A DNA stretch of 64,000 bases from Balaenoptera acutorostrata (Eukaryota > Chordata > Mammalia > Artiodactyla > Balaenopteridae), in NCBI RefSeq assembly GCF_949987535.1, contig NC_080082.1, forward strand, positions 44,145,874 through 44,209,873. The letters run 5' to 3'. The notes below the pieces were generated by a model. It did not search any database. It saw only the letters and a program-made list of their open reading frames with translations, and was not told the origin of the DNA. Each line of letters starts with the position of its first letter. Positions within the stretch are counted from its first letter, which is position 1. Shown here piece after piece: positions 12,179 to 25,532 of this stretch. The translations under genes were made by a program, and so were the position numbers.

Positions 12179-12530
12179 TGTATGAAACCAACTGGGCAAA
12201 GAGCCGTTCTAAGCTGGGGACCATGGTGTCTTAACCTAGTCTACACAGAAGCAGCACTCTGAGGGAGAGAAGCTGCTGGCGTTTGGAAGCACAATCTCCT
12301 ATTCTGAAGAGAAACATTTCGTTGTAAGTGTGATGCATCACCCTTGCCACATTTTCTCAACTGGCTTTAAAGAAGGGCAGTCAGTTGGCAGACTTCCTTG
12401 AGTCCCTGCGTCCCAGGCTGGAAACTTTACTTTCATTCCTTAGGGGGCACTTTGGCTCAGAACTGCCCTACCCCAAGGATTCAGCAATGTTCAGCCCGAT
12501 TGTCTGAGAACAGCTTTTCTGGCTCTTTCA
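12179..12530 (+). repeat. Chimeric monomer: B linker with A tail (352 bp)
   Basis: The 352-bp length and the linker ttggcagacttccttgag are B features. The tail after cattccttaggggg is A (gcaatgttcagcccgattg, gagaacagc). The same chimera recurs at 16201, 25768, 29048, 37874, 41154, 43341, 47363 and 49550. It is therefore a stable third monomer class spread by amplification. Confidence 0.8.
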
Positions 12531-12668
12531 TGGATGAAACCAACTGGGAAAAGAGCCGTTCTAAGCTGGGGACCATGGTGTCTTTCCCTAGTCTACACAG
12601 AAACAGCACTCTGAGGGAGACGAGCTGCTGGCGTTTGGTAGCACAATCTCCTATTCTGAAGAGAAACA

Positions 12669-12685
12669 TTTCGTTGTAAGCGGGT
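12669..12685 (+). other. Intact CENP-B box
   Basis: Second member of the pair. It is followed by a B linker with the ccacatgttctc variant, which marks this box lineage in later copies. Confidence 0.8.
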
Positions 12686-15600
12686 TGCATCAGCCTTGCC
12701 ACATGTTCTCAACTGGCTTTAAAGAAGGGCAGTCCGTTGGCAGACTTCCTTGAGGCCCTGCTTCCCACGCTGGAAACTTTGCTTTCATTCCTTCGTTAGC
12801 ACATTGGCTAAGGACGGCCTTACCCCAAGGATTCAGGGATGTGCAGCCCGATTACTTGAGATCAGCCCTTCTGGCTCTTTCATGGATGAAACCAACTGGG
12901 AAAAGAGCCGTTCTTAGCTGGGGACCATGGTGTCTTTCCCTAGTCTACACAGAAACAGCACTCTGAGTGAAACGAGATGCTGGCGTTTGGTAGCACAATC
13001 TCCTATTCTGAAGAGAAACATTTCCTTGTAAGCGGGTTGCCTCAGCCTTGCCTCATTTTCACAAGTGGCTATAAAGGAGGGCAGTCAGTAGGCCTCACCC
13101 TTCAAGCCCACTCCAATTTCCTAGAGAAAACACCAGGCCTCGGTGTGCTTTCCTGTGGCAAGTAAAGTTTGCTTTCATTCCTTAAGGGGCACTGTGGCTC
13201 AGAACTGCCCTACCCCAAGGATTCAGTAATGTTCAGCCCGATTGTTTGAGAATAGCTTTTCTGGCTCTTTCATGGATGAAACCAACTGGGAAAAGAGCCG
13301 TTCTAAGCTGGGGACCATGGTGTCTTACCCTAGTCTACACAGAAACAGCACTCTGAGGCAGAGGAACTGCTGGCGTTTTGTAGCAAAATCTCCTATTCTG
13401 AAGAGAAACATTTCGTTGTAAGTGGGATGCATCTGCCTTGCCACATTTTCTCAACTGGCTTTAAAGAAGGGCAGTCAGTTGGCAGACTTCCTTGAGTCCC
13501 TGCGTCCCAGGCTGGAAACTTTGCTTTCATTCCTTAGTTAGCACATTGGCTCAGGACGGCCTTACCCCAAGGATTCAGGGATGTGCAGCCCGATTACTTG
13601 AGATCAGCCCTTCCGGCTCTTTCATGGATGAAACCAACTGGGAAAAGAGCCGTTCTTAGCTGGGGACCATGGTGTCTTTCCCTAGTCTACACAGAAACAG
13701 CACTCTGAGTGAAACGAGATGCTGGCGTTTGGTAGCAAAATCTCCTATCCTGAAGAGAAACATTTCCTTGTAAGCGGGTTGCCTCAGCCTTGCCTCATTT
13801 TCACAAGTGGCTATAAAGGAGGGCAGTCAGTAGGCCTCACCCTTCAAGCCCACTCCAATTTCCTAGAGAAAACACCAGGCCTCGGTGTGCTTTCCTGTGG
13901 CAAGTAAACTTTGCTTTCATTCCTTAGGGGACACGTTGGCTCAGAACTGCCCTACCCCAAGGATTCAGGAATGTTCAGCCCGATTGTTTGAGAATAGCTT
14001 TTCTGGCTCTTTCATGGATGAAACCAACTGGGAAAAGAGCCGTTCTAAGCTGGGGACCATGGTGTCTTACCCTAGTCTACACAGAAACAGCACTCTGAGG
14101 GAGAGGAGCTGCTGGCGTTTGGTAGCACAATCTCCTATTCTGAAGAGAAACATTTCGTTGTAAGTGGGATGCATCAGCCTTGCCACATTTTCTCAACTGG
14201 CTTTAAAGAAGGGCAGTCAGTTGGCAATCTTCCTTGAGTCCCTGCGTCCCAGGCTGGAAACTTTGCTTTCATTCCTTAGGGGGCACTTTGGCTCAGGACG
14301 GCCTTACCCCAAGGATTCAGGGATGTGCAGCCCTATTAGTTGAGATCAGCCTTTCTGGCTCTTTCATGGATGAAACCAACTGGGAAAAGAGCCGTTCTAA
14401 GTTGGGGACCATGGTGTCTTACCCTAGTCTACACAGAAACAGCACTCTGAGGGAGAGGAGCTGCTGGTGTTTGGTAGCACAATCTCCTATTTGATGAGAA
14501 ACATTTCCTTGTAAGCGGGTTGCATCAGCCTTACCACATTTTCTCAACTGGCTTTAAAGAAGGGCAGTCAGTTGGCAGACTTACTTGAGGCCCTGCTTCC
14601 CACGCTGGAAACTTTGCTTTCATTCCTTCGTTAGCACATTGGCTCAGGACCGCCTTACCCCAAGGATTCAGGGATGTGCAGCCCGATTACTTGACATCAG
14701 CCCTTCTGGCTCTTTCATGGATGAAACCAACTGGGAAAAGAGCCGTTCTTAGCTGGGGACCATGGTGTCTTTCCCTAGTCTACACAGAAACAGCACTCTG
14801 AGTGAAACGAGATGCTGGCGTTTGGTAGCAAAATCTCCTATTCTGAAGAGAAACATTTCCTTGTAAGCGGGTTGCCTCAGCCTTGCCTCATTTTCACAAG
14901 TGGCTATAAAGGAGGGCAGTCAGTAGGCCTCACCCTTCAAGCCCACTCCAATTTCCTAGAGAAAACACCAGGCCACGGTGTGCTTTCCTGTGGCAAGTAA
15001 ACTTTGCTTTCATTCCTTAGGGGGCACTTTGGCTCAGAACTGCCCTACCCCAAGGATTCAGGAATGTTCAGCCCGATTTTTTCAGAAAAGCTTTTCTGGC
15101 TCTTTCATGGATGAAACCAACTGGGAAAAGAGCCGTTCTAAGCTGGGCACCATGGTGTCTTTCCCTAGTCTACACAGAAACAGCACTCTGAGGGAGACGA
15201 GCTGCTGGCGTTTGGTAGCAAAATCTCCTATTCTGAAGAGAAACATTTCGTTGTAAGCGAGTTGCATCAGCCTTGTCACATTTTCTGTACTGGCTTTAAA
15301 GAAGGGCAGTCAGTTGGCAGACTTCCTTGAGGCCCTTCTTCCCAGGCTGGAAACTTTGCTTTCATTCCTTAGTTGGCACATTGGCTCAGGACTGCCTTAC
15401 CCCAAAGATTCAGGGATGTGCAGCCCTATTAGTTGAGATCAGCCCTTCTGGCTCTTTCATGGATGAAACCAACTGGGAAAAGAGCCGTTCTAAGTTGTGG
15501 ACCATGGTGTCTTACCCTAGTCTACACAGAAACAGCACTCTGAGGGAGAGGAGCTGCTGGTGTTTGGTAGCACAATCTCCTATTTGATGAGAAACATTTC

Positions 15601-15948
15601 CTTGTAAGCGGGTTGCATCAGCCTTGCCACATTTTCTCAACTGGCTTTAAAGAAGGGCAGTCAGTTGGCAGACTTACTTGTGGCCCTGCTTCCCACGCTG
15701 GAAACTTTGCTTTCATTCCTTCGTTAGCACATTGGTTCAGGACGGCCTTACCCCAAGGATTCAGGGATGTGCAGCCCAATTACTTGAGATCAGCCCTTCT
15801 GGCTCTTTCATGGATGAAACCAACTGGGAAAAGAGCCGTTCTTAGCTGGGGACCATGGTGTCTTTCCCTAGTCTACACAGAAACAGCACTCTGAGTGAAA
15901 CGAGATGCTGGCGTTTGGTAGCAAAATCTCCTATTCTGAAGAGAAACA

Positions 15949-15965
15949 TTTCGTTGTAAGCGGGT
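15949..15965 (+). other. Intact CENP-B box
   Basis: Followed by an A linker. It lies 1,445 bp before the next intact site. Confidence 0.8.
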
Positions 15966-17393
15966 TGCCTCAGCCTTGCCTCATTTTCACAAGTGGCTAT
16001 AAAGGAGGGCAGTCAGTAGGCCTCACCCTTCAAGCCCACTCCAATTTCCTAGAGAAAACACCAGGCCTCGGTGTGCTTTCCTGTGGCAGGTAAAGTTTGC
16101 TTTCATTCCTTAGGGGGCACTTTGGCTCAGAAATGCCCTACCCCAAGGATTCAGCAGTGTTCAGCCCGATTGTTTGAAAATAGCTTTTCTGGCTCTTTCA
16201 TGTATGAAACCAACTGGGCAAAGAGCCGTTCTAAGCTGGGGACCATGGTGTCTTAACCTAGTCTACACAGAAGCAGCACTCTGAGTGAGAGAAGCTGCTG
16301 GCGTTTGGTAGCACAATCTCCTATTCTGAAGAGAAACATTTCGTTGTAAGTGTGATGCATCACCCTTGCCACATTTTCTCAACTGGCTTTAAAGAAGGGC
16401 AGTCAGTTGGCAGACTTCCTTGAGTCCCTGCGTCCCAGGCTGGAAACTTTACTTTCATTCCTTAGGGGGCACTTTGGCTCAGAACTGCCCTACCCCAAGG
16501 ATTCAGCAATGTTCAGCCCGATTGTCTGAGAACAGCTTTTCTGTCTCTTTCATGGATGAAACCAACTGGGAAAAGAGCCGTTCTAAGCTGGGGACCATGG
16601 TGTCTTTCCCTAGTCTACACAGAAACAGCACTCTGAGGGAGAGGAGCTGCTGGCGTTTGGTAGCACAATCTCCTATTCTGAAGAGAAACATTTCGTTGTA
16701 AGTGGGATGCATCAGCCTTGCCACATTTTCTCAACTGGCTTTAAAGAAGGGCAGTCAGTTGGCAATCTTCCTTGAGTCCCTGCCTCCCAGGCTGGAAACT
16801 TTGCTTTCATTCCTTAGGGGGCACTTTGGCTCAGGACGGCCTTACCCCAAGGATTCAGGGATGTGCAGCCCTATTAGTTGAGATCAGCCCTTCTGGCTCT
16901 TTCATGGATGAAACCAACTGGGAAAAGAGCCGTTCTAAGTTGGGGCCCATGGTGTCTTACCCTAGTCTACACAGAAACAGCACTCTGAGGGAGAGGGGCT
17001 GCTGGTGTTTGGTAGCACAATCTCCTATTTGATGAGAAACATTTCCTTGTAAGCGGGTTGCATCAGCCTTGCCACATTTTCTCAACTGGCTTTAAAGAAG
17101 GGCAGTCAGTTGGCAGACTTACTTGTGGCCCTGCTTCCCACGCTGGAAACTTTGCTTTCATTCCTTCGTTAGCACATTGGCTCAGGACCGCCTTACCCCA
17201 AGGATTCAGGGATGTGCAGCCCGATTACTTGAGATCAGCCCTTCTGGCTCTTTCATGGATGAAACCAACTGGGAAAAGAGCCGATCTAAGCTGGGGACCA
17301 TGGTGTCTTTCCCTAGTCTACACAGAAACAGCACTCTGAGTGAAACGAGATGCTGGCGTTTGGTAGCAAAATCTCCTATTCTGAAGAGAAACA

Positions 17394-17410
17394 TTTCGTT
17401 GTAAGCGGGT
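17394..17410 (+). other. Intact CENP-B box
   Basis: Followed by an A linker. No intact site occurs in the next 4.8 kb. Confidence 0.8.
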
Positions 17411-20400
17411 TGCCTCAGCCTTGCCTCATTTTCACAAGTGGCTATAAAGGAGGGCAGTCAGTAGGCCTCACCCTTCAAGCCCACTCCAATTTCCTAGAGA
17501 AAACACCAGGCCTCGGTGTGCTTTCCTGTGGCAAGTAAACTTTGCTTTCATTCCTTAGGGGGCACTTTGGCTCAGAACTGCCCTACCCCAAGGATTCAGG
17601 AATGTTCAGCCCGACTGTTTCAGAAAAGCTTTTCTGGCTCTTTTGTGGATGAAACCAACTGGGAAAAGAGCCGTTCTAAGCTGGGGACCATGGTGTCTTT
17701 CCCTAGTCTACACAGAAACAGCACTCTGAGGGAGACGAGCTGCTGGCGTTTGGAAGCACAATCTCCTATTCTGAAGAGAAACATTTCGTTGTAAGTGGGA
17801 TGCATCAGCCTTGCCACATTTTCTCAACTGGCTTTAAAGAAGGGCAGTCAGTTGGCAGACTTCCTTGAGGCCCTGCTTCCCAGGCTGGAAACTTCGCTTT
17901 CATTCCATAGTTAGCACATTGGCTCAGGACGGCCTTACCCCAAGGATTCAGGGATGTGCAGCCCGATTACTTGAGATCAGCCCTTCCGGCTCTTTCATGG
18001 ATGAAACCAACTGGGAAAAGAGCCGATCTTAGCTGGGGACCATGGTGTGTTTCCCTAGTCTACACAGAAACAGCACTCTGAGTGAAACGAGATGCTGGCG
18101 TTTGGTAGCAAAATCTCCTATCCTGAAGAGAAACATTTCCTGGTAAGCGGGTTGCCTCAGCCTTGCCTCATTTTCACAAGTGGCTATAAAGGAGGGCAGT
18201 CAGTAGGCCTCACCCTTCAAGCCCACTCCAAATTCCTAGAGAAAACACCAGGCCTCGGTGTGCTTTTCTGTGGCAAGTAATCTTTGCTTTCATTCCTTAG
18301 GGGGCACTTTGGCTCAGAACTGCCCTACCCCAAGGATTCAGGAATGTTCAGCCCGATTGTTTCAGAAAAGCTTTTCTGGCTCTTTCATGGATGAAACCAA
18401 CTGGGAAAAGAGCCGTTCTAAGCTGGGAACCATGGTGTCTTACCCTAGTCTACAAAGAAACAGCACTCTGAGGGAGAGGAGCTGCTGGCGTTTGGTAGCA
18501 CAATCTCCTATTCTGAAGAGAAACATTTCGTTGTAAGTGGGATGCATCTGCCTTGCCACATTTTCTCAACTGGCTTTAAAGAAGGGCAGTCAGTTGGCAG
18601 ACTTCCTTGAGTCCCTGCGTCCCAGGCTGGAAACTTTGCTTTCATTCCTTAGTTAGCACATTGGCTCAGGACGGCCTTACCCCAAGGATTCAGGGATGTG
18701 CAGCCCGATTACTTGAGATCAGCCTTTCTGGCTCTTTCATGGATGAAACCAACTGGGAAAAGAGTCCTTCTAAGCTGGGGACCATGGTGTCTTTCCCTAG
18801 TCTACACAGAAACAGCACTCTGAGTGAGACGAGCTGCTGGCGTTTGGTAGCAAAATCTCCTATTCTGAAGAGAAACATTTCATTGTAAGCGGGTTGCATC
18901 AGCCTTGCCTCATTTTCACAAGTGGCTATAAAGTAGGGCAGTCAGTAGGCCTCACCCTGCAAGCCCACTCCAATTTCCTAGAGAAAACACCAGGCCTCGG
19001 TGTGCTTTCCTGTGGCAAGTAAAGTTTGCTTTCATTCCTTAGGGGGCACTTTGGCTCAGAACTGCCCTACCCCAAGAATTCAGGAATGTTCAGCCCGATT
19101 GTTTCAGAAAAGCTTTTCTGGCTCTTTTATGGATGAAACCAACTGGGAAAAGAGCCGTTCTAAGCTGGGAACAATGGTGTCTTACCCTAGTCTACACAGA
19201 AACAGCACTCTGAGGGAGAGGAGCTGCTGGCGTTTGGTAGCAAAATCTCCTATTCTGAAGAGAAACATTTCATTGTAAGTGGGATGCATCTGCCTTGCCA
19301 CATTTTCTCAACTGGCTTTAAAGAAGGGCAGTCAGTTGGCAGACTTCCTTGAGTCCCTGCGTCCCAGGCTGGAAACTTAGCTTTCATTCCTTAGTTAGCA
19401 CATTGGCTCAGGACGGCCTTACCCCAAGGATTCAGGGATGTGCAGCCCGATTACTTGAGATCAGCCCTTCTGGCTCTTTCATGGATGAAACCAACTGGGA
19501 AAAGAGCCGTTCTAAGCTGGGGACCATAGTGTCTTTCCCTAGTCTACACAGAAACAGCACTCTGAGGGACACGAGGTGCTGGCGTTTGGTAGCACAATCT
19601 CCTATTCTGAAGAGAAACATTTCGTTGTAAGCAGGTTGCATCAGCCTTGCCTCATTTTCTCAAGTGGCTATAAAGGAGGGCAGTCACTAGGCCTCACCCT
19701 TCAAGCCCACTCCAATTTCCTAGAGAAAACACCAGGCCTCGGTGTGCTTTCCTGTGGCAAGTAATCTTTGCTTTCATTCCTTAGGGGGCACTTTGGCTCA
19801 GAACTGCCCTACCCCAAGAATTCAGGAATGTTCAGCCCGATTGTTTCAGAAAAGCTTTTCTGGCTCTTTCATGGATGAAACCAACTGGGAAAAGAGCCGT
19901 TCTAAGCTGGGAACCATGGTGTCTTACCCTAGTCTACACAGAAACAGCACTCTGAGGGAGAGGAGCTGTTCGCGTTTGGTAGCACAATCTCCTATTCTGA
20001 AGAGAAACATTTCATTGTAAGTGGGATGCATCTGCCTTGCCACATTTTCTCAACTGGCTTTAAAGAAGGGCAGTCAGTTGGCAGACTTCCTTGAGTCCCT
20101 GCGTCCCAGGCTGGAAACTTAGCTTTCATTCCTTAGTTAGCACATTGTCTCAGGACGGCCTTACCCCAAGGATTCAGGGATGTGCAGCCCGATTACTTGA
20201 GATCAGCACTTCTGGCTCTTTCATGGATGAAACCAACTGGGAAAAGAGCCGTTCTAAGCTGGGGACCATAGTGTCTTTCCCTAGTCTACACAGAAACAGC
20301 ACTCTGAGGGACACGAGGTGCTGGCGTTTGGTAGCACAATCTCCTATTCTGAAGAGAAACATTTCGTTGTAAGCAGGTTGCATCAGCCTTGCCTCATTTT

Positions 20401-22235
20401 CTCAAGTGGCTATAAAGGAGGGCAGTCACTAGGCCTCACCCTTCAAGCCCACTCCAATTTCCTAGAGAAAACACCAGGCCTCGGAGTGCTTTCCTCTGGC
20501 AAGTAATCTTTGCTTTCATTCCTTAGGGGGCACTTTGGCTCAGAACTGCCCTACCCCAAGAATTCAGGAATGTTCAGCCCGATTGTTTCAGAAAAGCTTT
20601 TCTGGCTCTTTCATGGATGAAACCAACTGGGAAAAGAGCCGTTCTAAGCTGGGAACCATGGTGTCTTACCCTAGTCTACACAGAAACAGCACTCTGAGGG
20701 AGAGGAGCTGCTGGCGTTTGGTAGCACAATCTCCTATTCTGAAGAGAAACATTTCGTTGTAAGTGGGATGCATCTGCCTTGCCACATTTTCTCAACTGGC
20801 TTTAAAGAAGGGCAGTCAGTTGGCAGACTTCCTTGAGTCCCTGCGTCCCAGGCTGGAAACTTTGCTTTCATTCCTTAGTTAGCACATTGGCTCAGGACGG
20901 CCTTACCCCAAGGATTCAGGGATGTGCAGCCCGATTACTTGAGATCAGCCCTTCTGGCTCTTTCATGGATGAAACCAACTGGGAAAAGAGCCGTTCTAAG
21001 CTGGGGACCATAGTGTCTTTCCTTAGTCTACACAGAAACAGCACTCTGAGGGACAGGAGGTGCTGGCGTTTGGTAGCACAATCTCCTATTCTGAAGAGAA
21101 ACATTTCGTTGTAAGCAGGTTGCATCAGCCTTGCCTCATTTTCTCAAGTGGCTATAAAGGAGGGCAGTCACTAGGCCTCACCCTTCAAGCCCACTCCAAT
21201 TTCCTAGAGAAAACACCAGGCCTCGGTGTGCTTTCCTCTGGCAAGTAATCTTTGCTTTCATTCCTTAGGGGGCACTTTGGCTCAGAACTGCCCTACCCCA
21301 AGAATTCAGGAATGTTCAGCCCGATTGTTTCAGAAAAGCTTTTCTGGCTCTTTCATGGATGAAACCAACTGGGAAAAGAGCCGTTCTAAGCTGGGAACCA
21401 TGGTGTCTTACCCTAGTCTACACAGAAACAGCACTCTGAGGGAGAGGAGCTGCTGGCGTTTGGTAGCACAATCTCCTATTCTGAAGAGAAACATTTCGTT
21501 GTAAGTGGGATGCATCTGCCTTGCCACATTTTCTCAACTGGCTTTAAAGAAGGGCAGTCAGTTGGCAGACTTCCTTGAGTCCCTGCGTCCCAGGCTGGAA
21601 ACTTTGCTTTCATTCCTTAGTTAGCACATTGGCTCAGGACGGCCTTACCCCAAGGATTCAGGGATGTGCAGCCCGATTACTTGAGATCAGCCCTTCTGGC
21701 TCTTTCATGGATGAAACCAACTGGGAAAAGAGCCGTTCTAACCTGGGGACCATGGTGTCTTTCCCTAGTCTACACAGAAACAGCACTCTGAGTGAGACGA
21801 GGTGCTGGAATTTGGTAGCACAATCTCCTATTCTGAAGAGAAACATTTCGTTGTAAGCAGGTTGCATCAGCCTTGCCTCATTTTCACAAGTGGCTATAAA
21901 GGAGGGCAGTCAGTAGGCCTCACCCTTCAAGCCCACTCCAATTTCCTAGAGAAAACACCAGGCCTCGGTGTGCTTTCCTGTGGCAAGTAATCTTTGCTTT
22001 CATTCCTTAGGGGGCACTTTGGTTCAGAACTGCCCTACCCCAAGGATTCAGGAATGTTCAGCCCGATTGTTTGAGAACAGCTTTTCTGGCTCTTTCATGG
22101 ATGAAACCAACTGGGAAAAGAGCCGTTCTATGCTGGGGACCATGGTGTCTTTCCCTAGTCTACACAGAAACAGCACTCTGAGGGAGACGAGCTGCTGGCG
22201 TTTGGTAGCACAATCTCCTATTCTGAAGAGAAACA

Positions 22236-22252
22236 TTTCGTTGTAAGCGGGT
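22236..22252 (+). other. Intact CENP-B box
   Basis: Partner of 12669 at +9,567, again with the ccacatgttctc B linker. Confidence 0.8.
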
Positions 22253-25200
22253 TGCATCAGCCTTGCCACATGTTCTCAACTGGCTTTAAAGAAGGGCAGT
22301 CCCTTGGCAGACTTCCTTGAGGCCCTGCTTCCCACGCTGGAAACTTTGCTTTCATTCCTTCGTTAGCACATTGGCTAAGGACGGCCTTACCCCAAGGATT
22401 CAGGGATGTGCAGCCCGATTACTTGAGATCAGCCCTTCTGGCTCTTTCATGGATGAAACCAACTGGGAAAAGAGCCGTTCTTAGCTGGGGACCATGGTGT
22501 CTTTCCCTAGTCTACACAGAAACAGCACTCTGAGTGAAACGAGATGCTGGCGTTTGGTAGCACAATCTCCTATTCTGAAGAGAAACATTTCCTTGTAAGC
22601 GGGTTGCCTCAGCCTTGCCTCATTTTCACAAGTGGCTATAAAGGAGGGCAGTCAGTAGGCCTCACCCTTCAAGCCCACTCCAATTTCCTAGAGAAAACAC
22701 CAGGCCTTGGTGTGCTTTCCTGTGGCAAGTAAAGTTTGCTTTCATTCCTTAAGGGGCACTGTGGCTCAGAACTGCCCTACCCCAAGGATTCAGGAATGTT
22801 CAGCCCGATTGTTTGAGAATAGCTTTTCTGGCTCTTTCATGGATGAAACCAACTGGGAAAAGAGCCGTTCTAAGCTGGGGACCATGGTGTCTTACCCTAG
22901 TCTACACAGAAACAGCACTCTGAGGCAGAGGAACTGCTGGCGTTTGGTAGCAAAATCTCCTATTCTGAAGAGAAACATTTCGTTGTAAGTGGGATGCATC
23001 TGCCTTGCCACATTTTCTCAACTGGCTTTAAAGAAGGGCAGTCAGTTGGCAGACTTCCTTGAGTCCCTGCGTCCCAGGCTGGAAACTTTGCTTTCATTCC
23101 TTAGTTAGCACATTGGCTCAGGACGGCCTTACCCCAAGGATTCAGGGATGTGCAGCCCGATTACTTGAGATCAGCCCTTCCGGCTCTTTCATGGATGAAA
23201 CCAACTGGGAAAAGAGCCGTTCTTAGCTGGGGACCATGGTGTCTTTCCCTAGTCTACACAGAAACAGCACTCTGAGTGAAACGAGATGCTGGCGTTTGGT
23301 AGCAAAATCTCCTATCCTGAAGAGAAACATTTCCTTGTAAGCGGGTTGCCTCAGCCTTGCCTCATTTTCACAAGTGGCTATAAAGGAGGGCAGTCAGTAG
23401 GCCTCACCCTTCAAGCCCACTCCAATTTCCTAGAGAAAACACCAGGCCTCGGTGTGCTTTCCTGTGGCAAGTAAACTTTGCTTTCATTCCTTAGGGGACA
23501 CGTTGGCTCAGAACTGCCCTACCCCAAGGATTCAGGAATGTTCAGCCCGATTGTTTGAGAATAGCTTTTCTGGCTCTTTCATGGATGAAACCAACTGGGA
23601 AAAGAGCCGTTCTAAGCTGGGGACCATGGTGTCTTACCCTAGTCTACACAGAAACAGCACTCTGAGGGAGAGGAGCTGCTGGCGTTTGGTAGCACAATCT
23701 CCTATTCTGAAGAGAAACATTTCGTTGTAAGTGGGATGCATCAGCCTTGCCACATTTTCTCAACTGGCTTTAAAGAAGGGCAGTCAGTTGGCAATCTTCC
23801 TTGAGTCCCTGCGTCCCAGGCTGGAAACTTTGCTTTCATTCCTTAGGGGGCACTTTGGCTCAGGACGGCCTTACCCCAAGGATTCAGGGATGTGCAGCCC
23901 TATTAGTTGAGATCAGCCCTTCTGGCTCTTTCATGGATGAAACCAACTGGGAAAAGAGCCGTTCTAAGTTGGGGACCATGGTGTCTTACCCTAGTCTACA
24001 CAGAAACAGCACTCTGAGGGAGAGGAGCTGCTGGTGTTTGGTAGCACAATCTCCTATTTGATGAGAAACATTTCCTTGTAAGCGGGTTGCATCAGCCTTG
24101 CCACATTTTCTCAACTGGCTTTAAAGAAGGGCAGTCAGTTGGCAGACTTACTTGAGGCCCTGCTTCCCACGCTGGAAACTTTGCTTTCATTCCTTCGTTA
24201 GCACATTGGCTCAGGACCGCCTTACCCCAAGGATTCAGGGATGTGCAGCCCGATTACTTGACATCAGCCCTTCTGGCTCTTTCATGGATGAAACCAACTG
24301 GGAAAAGAGCCGTTCTTAGCTGGGGACCATGGTGTCTTTCCCTAGTCTACACAGAAACAGCACTCTGAGTGAAACGAGATGCTGGCGTTTGGTAGCAAAA
24401 TCTCCTATTCTGAAGAGAAACATTTCCTTGTAAGCGGGTTGCCTCAGCCTTGCCTCATTTTCACAAGTGGCTATAAAGGAGGGCAGTCAGTAGGCCTCAC
24501 CCTTCAAGCCCACTCCAATTTCCTAGAGAAAACACCAGGCCACGGTGTGCTTTCCTGTGGCAAGTAAACTTTGCTTTCATTCCTTAGGGGGCACTTTGGC
24601 TCAGAACTGCCCTACCCCAAGGATTCAGGAATGTTCAGCCCGATTTTTTCAGAAAAGCTTTTCTGGCTCTTTCATGGATGAAACCAACTGGGAAAAGAGC
24701 CGTTCTAAGCTGGGCACCATGGTGTCTTTCCCTAGTCTACACAGAAACAGCACTCTGAGGGAGACGAGCTGCTGGCGTTTGGTAGCAAAATCTCCTATTC
24801 TGAAGAGAAACATTTCGTTGTAAGCGAGTTGCATCAGCCTTGTCACATTTTCTGTACTGGCTTTAAAGAAGGGCAGTCAGTTGGCAGACTTCCTTGAGGC
24901 CCTTCTTCCCAGGCTGGAAACTTTGCTTTCATTCCTTAGTTGGCACATTGGCTCAGGACTGCCTTACCCCAAAGATTCAGGGATGTGCAGCCCTATTAGT
25001 TGAGATCAGCCCTTCTGGCTCTTTCATGGATGAAACCAACTGGGAAAAGAGCCGTTCTAAGTTGTGGACCATGGTGTCTTACCCTAGTCTACACAGAAAC
25101 AGCACTCTGAGGGAGAGGAGCTGCTGGTGTTTGGTAGCACAATCTCCTATTTGATGAGAAACATTTCCTTGTAAGCGGGTTGCATCAGCCTTGCCACATT

Positions 25201-25515
25201 TTCTCAACTGGCTTTAAAGAAGGGCAGTCAGTTGGCAGACTTACTTGTGGCCCTGCTTCCCACGCTGGAAACTTTGCTTTCATTCCTTCGTTAGCACATT
25301 GGTTCAGGACGGCCTTACCCCAAGGATTCAGGGATGTGCATCCCAATTACTTGAGATCAGCCCTTCTGGCTCTTTCATGGATGAAACCAACTGGGAAAAG
25401 AGCCGTTCTTAGCTGGGGACCATGGTGTCTTTCCCTAGTCTACACAGAAACAGCACTCTGAGTGAAACGAGATGCTGGCGTTTGGTAGCAAAATCTCCTA
25501 TTCTGAAGAGAAACA

Positions 25516-25532
25516 TTTCGTTGTAAGCGGGT
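25516..25532 (+). other. Intact CENP-B box
   Basis: Partner of 15949 at +9,567, followed by an A linker that starts gcatcagcc rather than gcctcagcc. Confidence 0.8.

Larger units (their letters stand above)
9604..12564 (+). repeat. Third, partial left round and transition
   Basis: The sequence again begins like 391 and 5896 (offset 3,708 from the latter) and follows them to about 11.5 kb. It then changes to monomers resembling the central region. The monomer at 11440 is 349 bp because it carries the one-base-shorter tttgatgag motif and also lacks two bases in gggaaaagag. The monomer at 12179 starts with tgtatgaaac and joins a B linker to an A tail. Intact CENP-B boxes at 11927 and 12669 flank the right end of this stretch, 742 bp apart. 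Confidence 0.8.
12565..18889 (+). repeat. Block P, copy 1 (6,325 bp)
   Basis: This stretch recurs 9,567 bp downstream. Identity begins just after the base at 12564 (a, against t at 22131) and ends at 18890 (c, against t at 28457). I see scattered substitutions between the two, for example in gtccgttgg against gtcccttgg near 12734/22301 and attcagtaatg against attcaggaatg near 13228/22795. The offset equals 26 monomers (11 A and 15 B). The same block appears a third time at 34238-40562. Intact CENP-B boxes lie at 12669, 15949 and 17394. Confidence 0.85.
17256..23933 (+). repeat. Longest perfect AB dimer run: nine dimers of 742 bp
   Basis: Starts at 17256, 17998, 18740, 19482, 20224, 20966, 21708, 22450 and 23192 are exactly 742 bp apart, with the A/B boundary 390 bp into each. 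Within 19.0-21.9 kb successive dimers are near copies of each other. Shared marks include ccatagtgtctttcc and the cactaggcctcac variant, which suggests recent local amplification of a single dimer. Apart from 17394 and 22236 at its two ends, no box in this run is intact. Confidence 0.88.
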
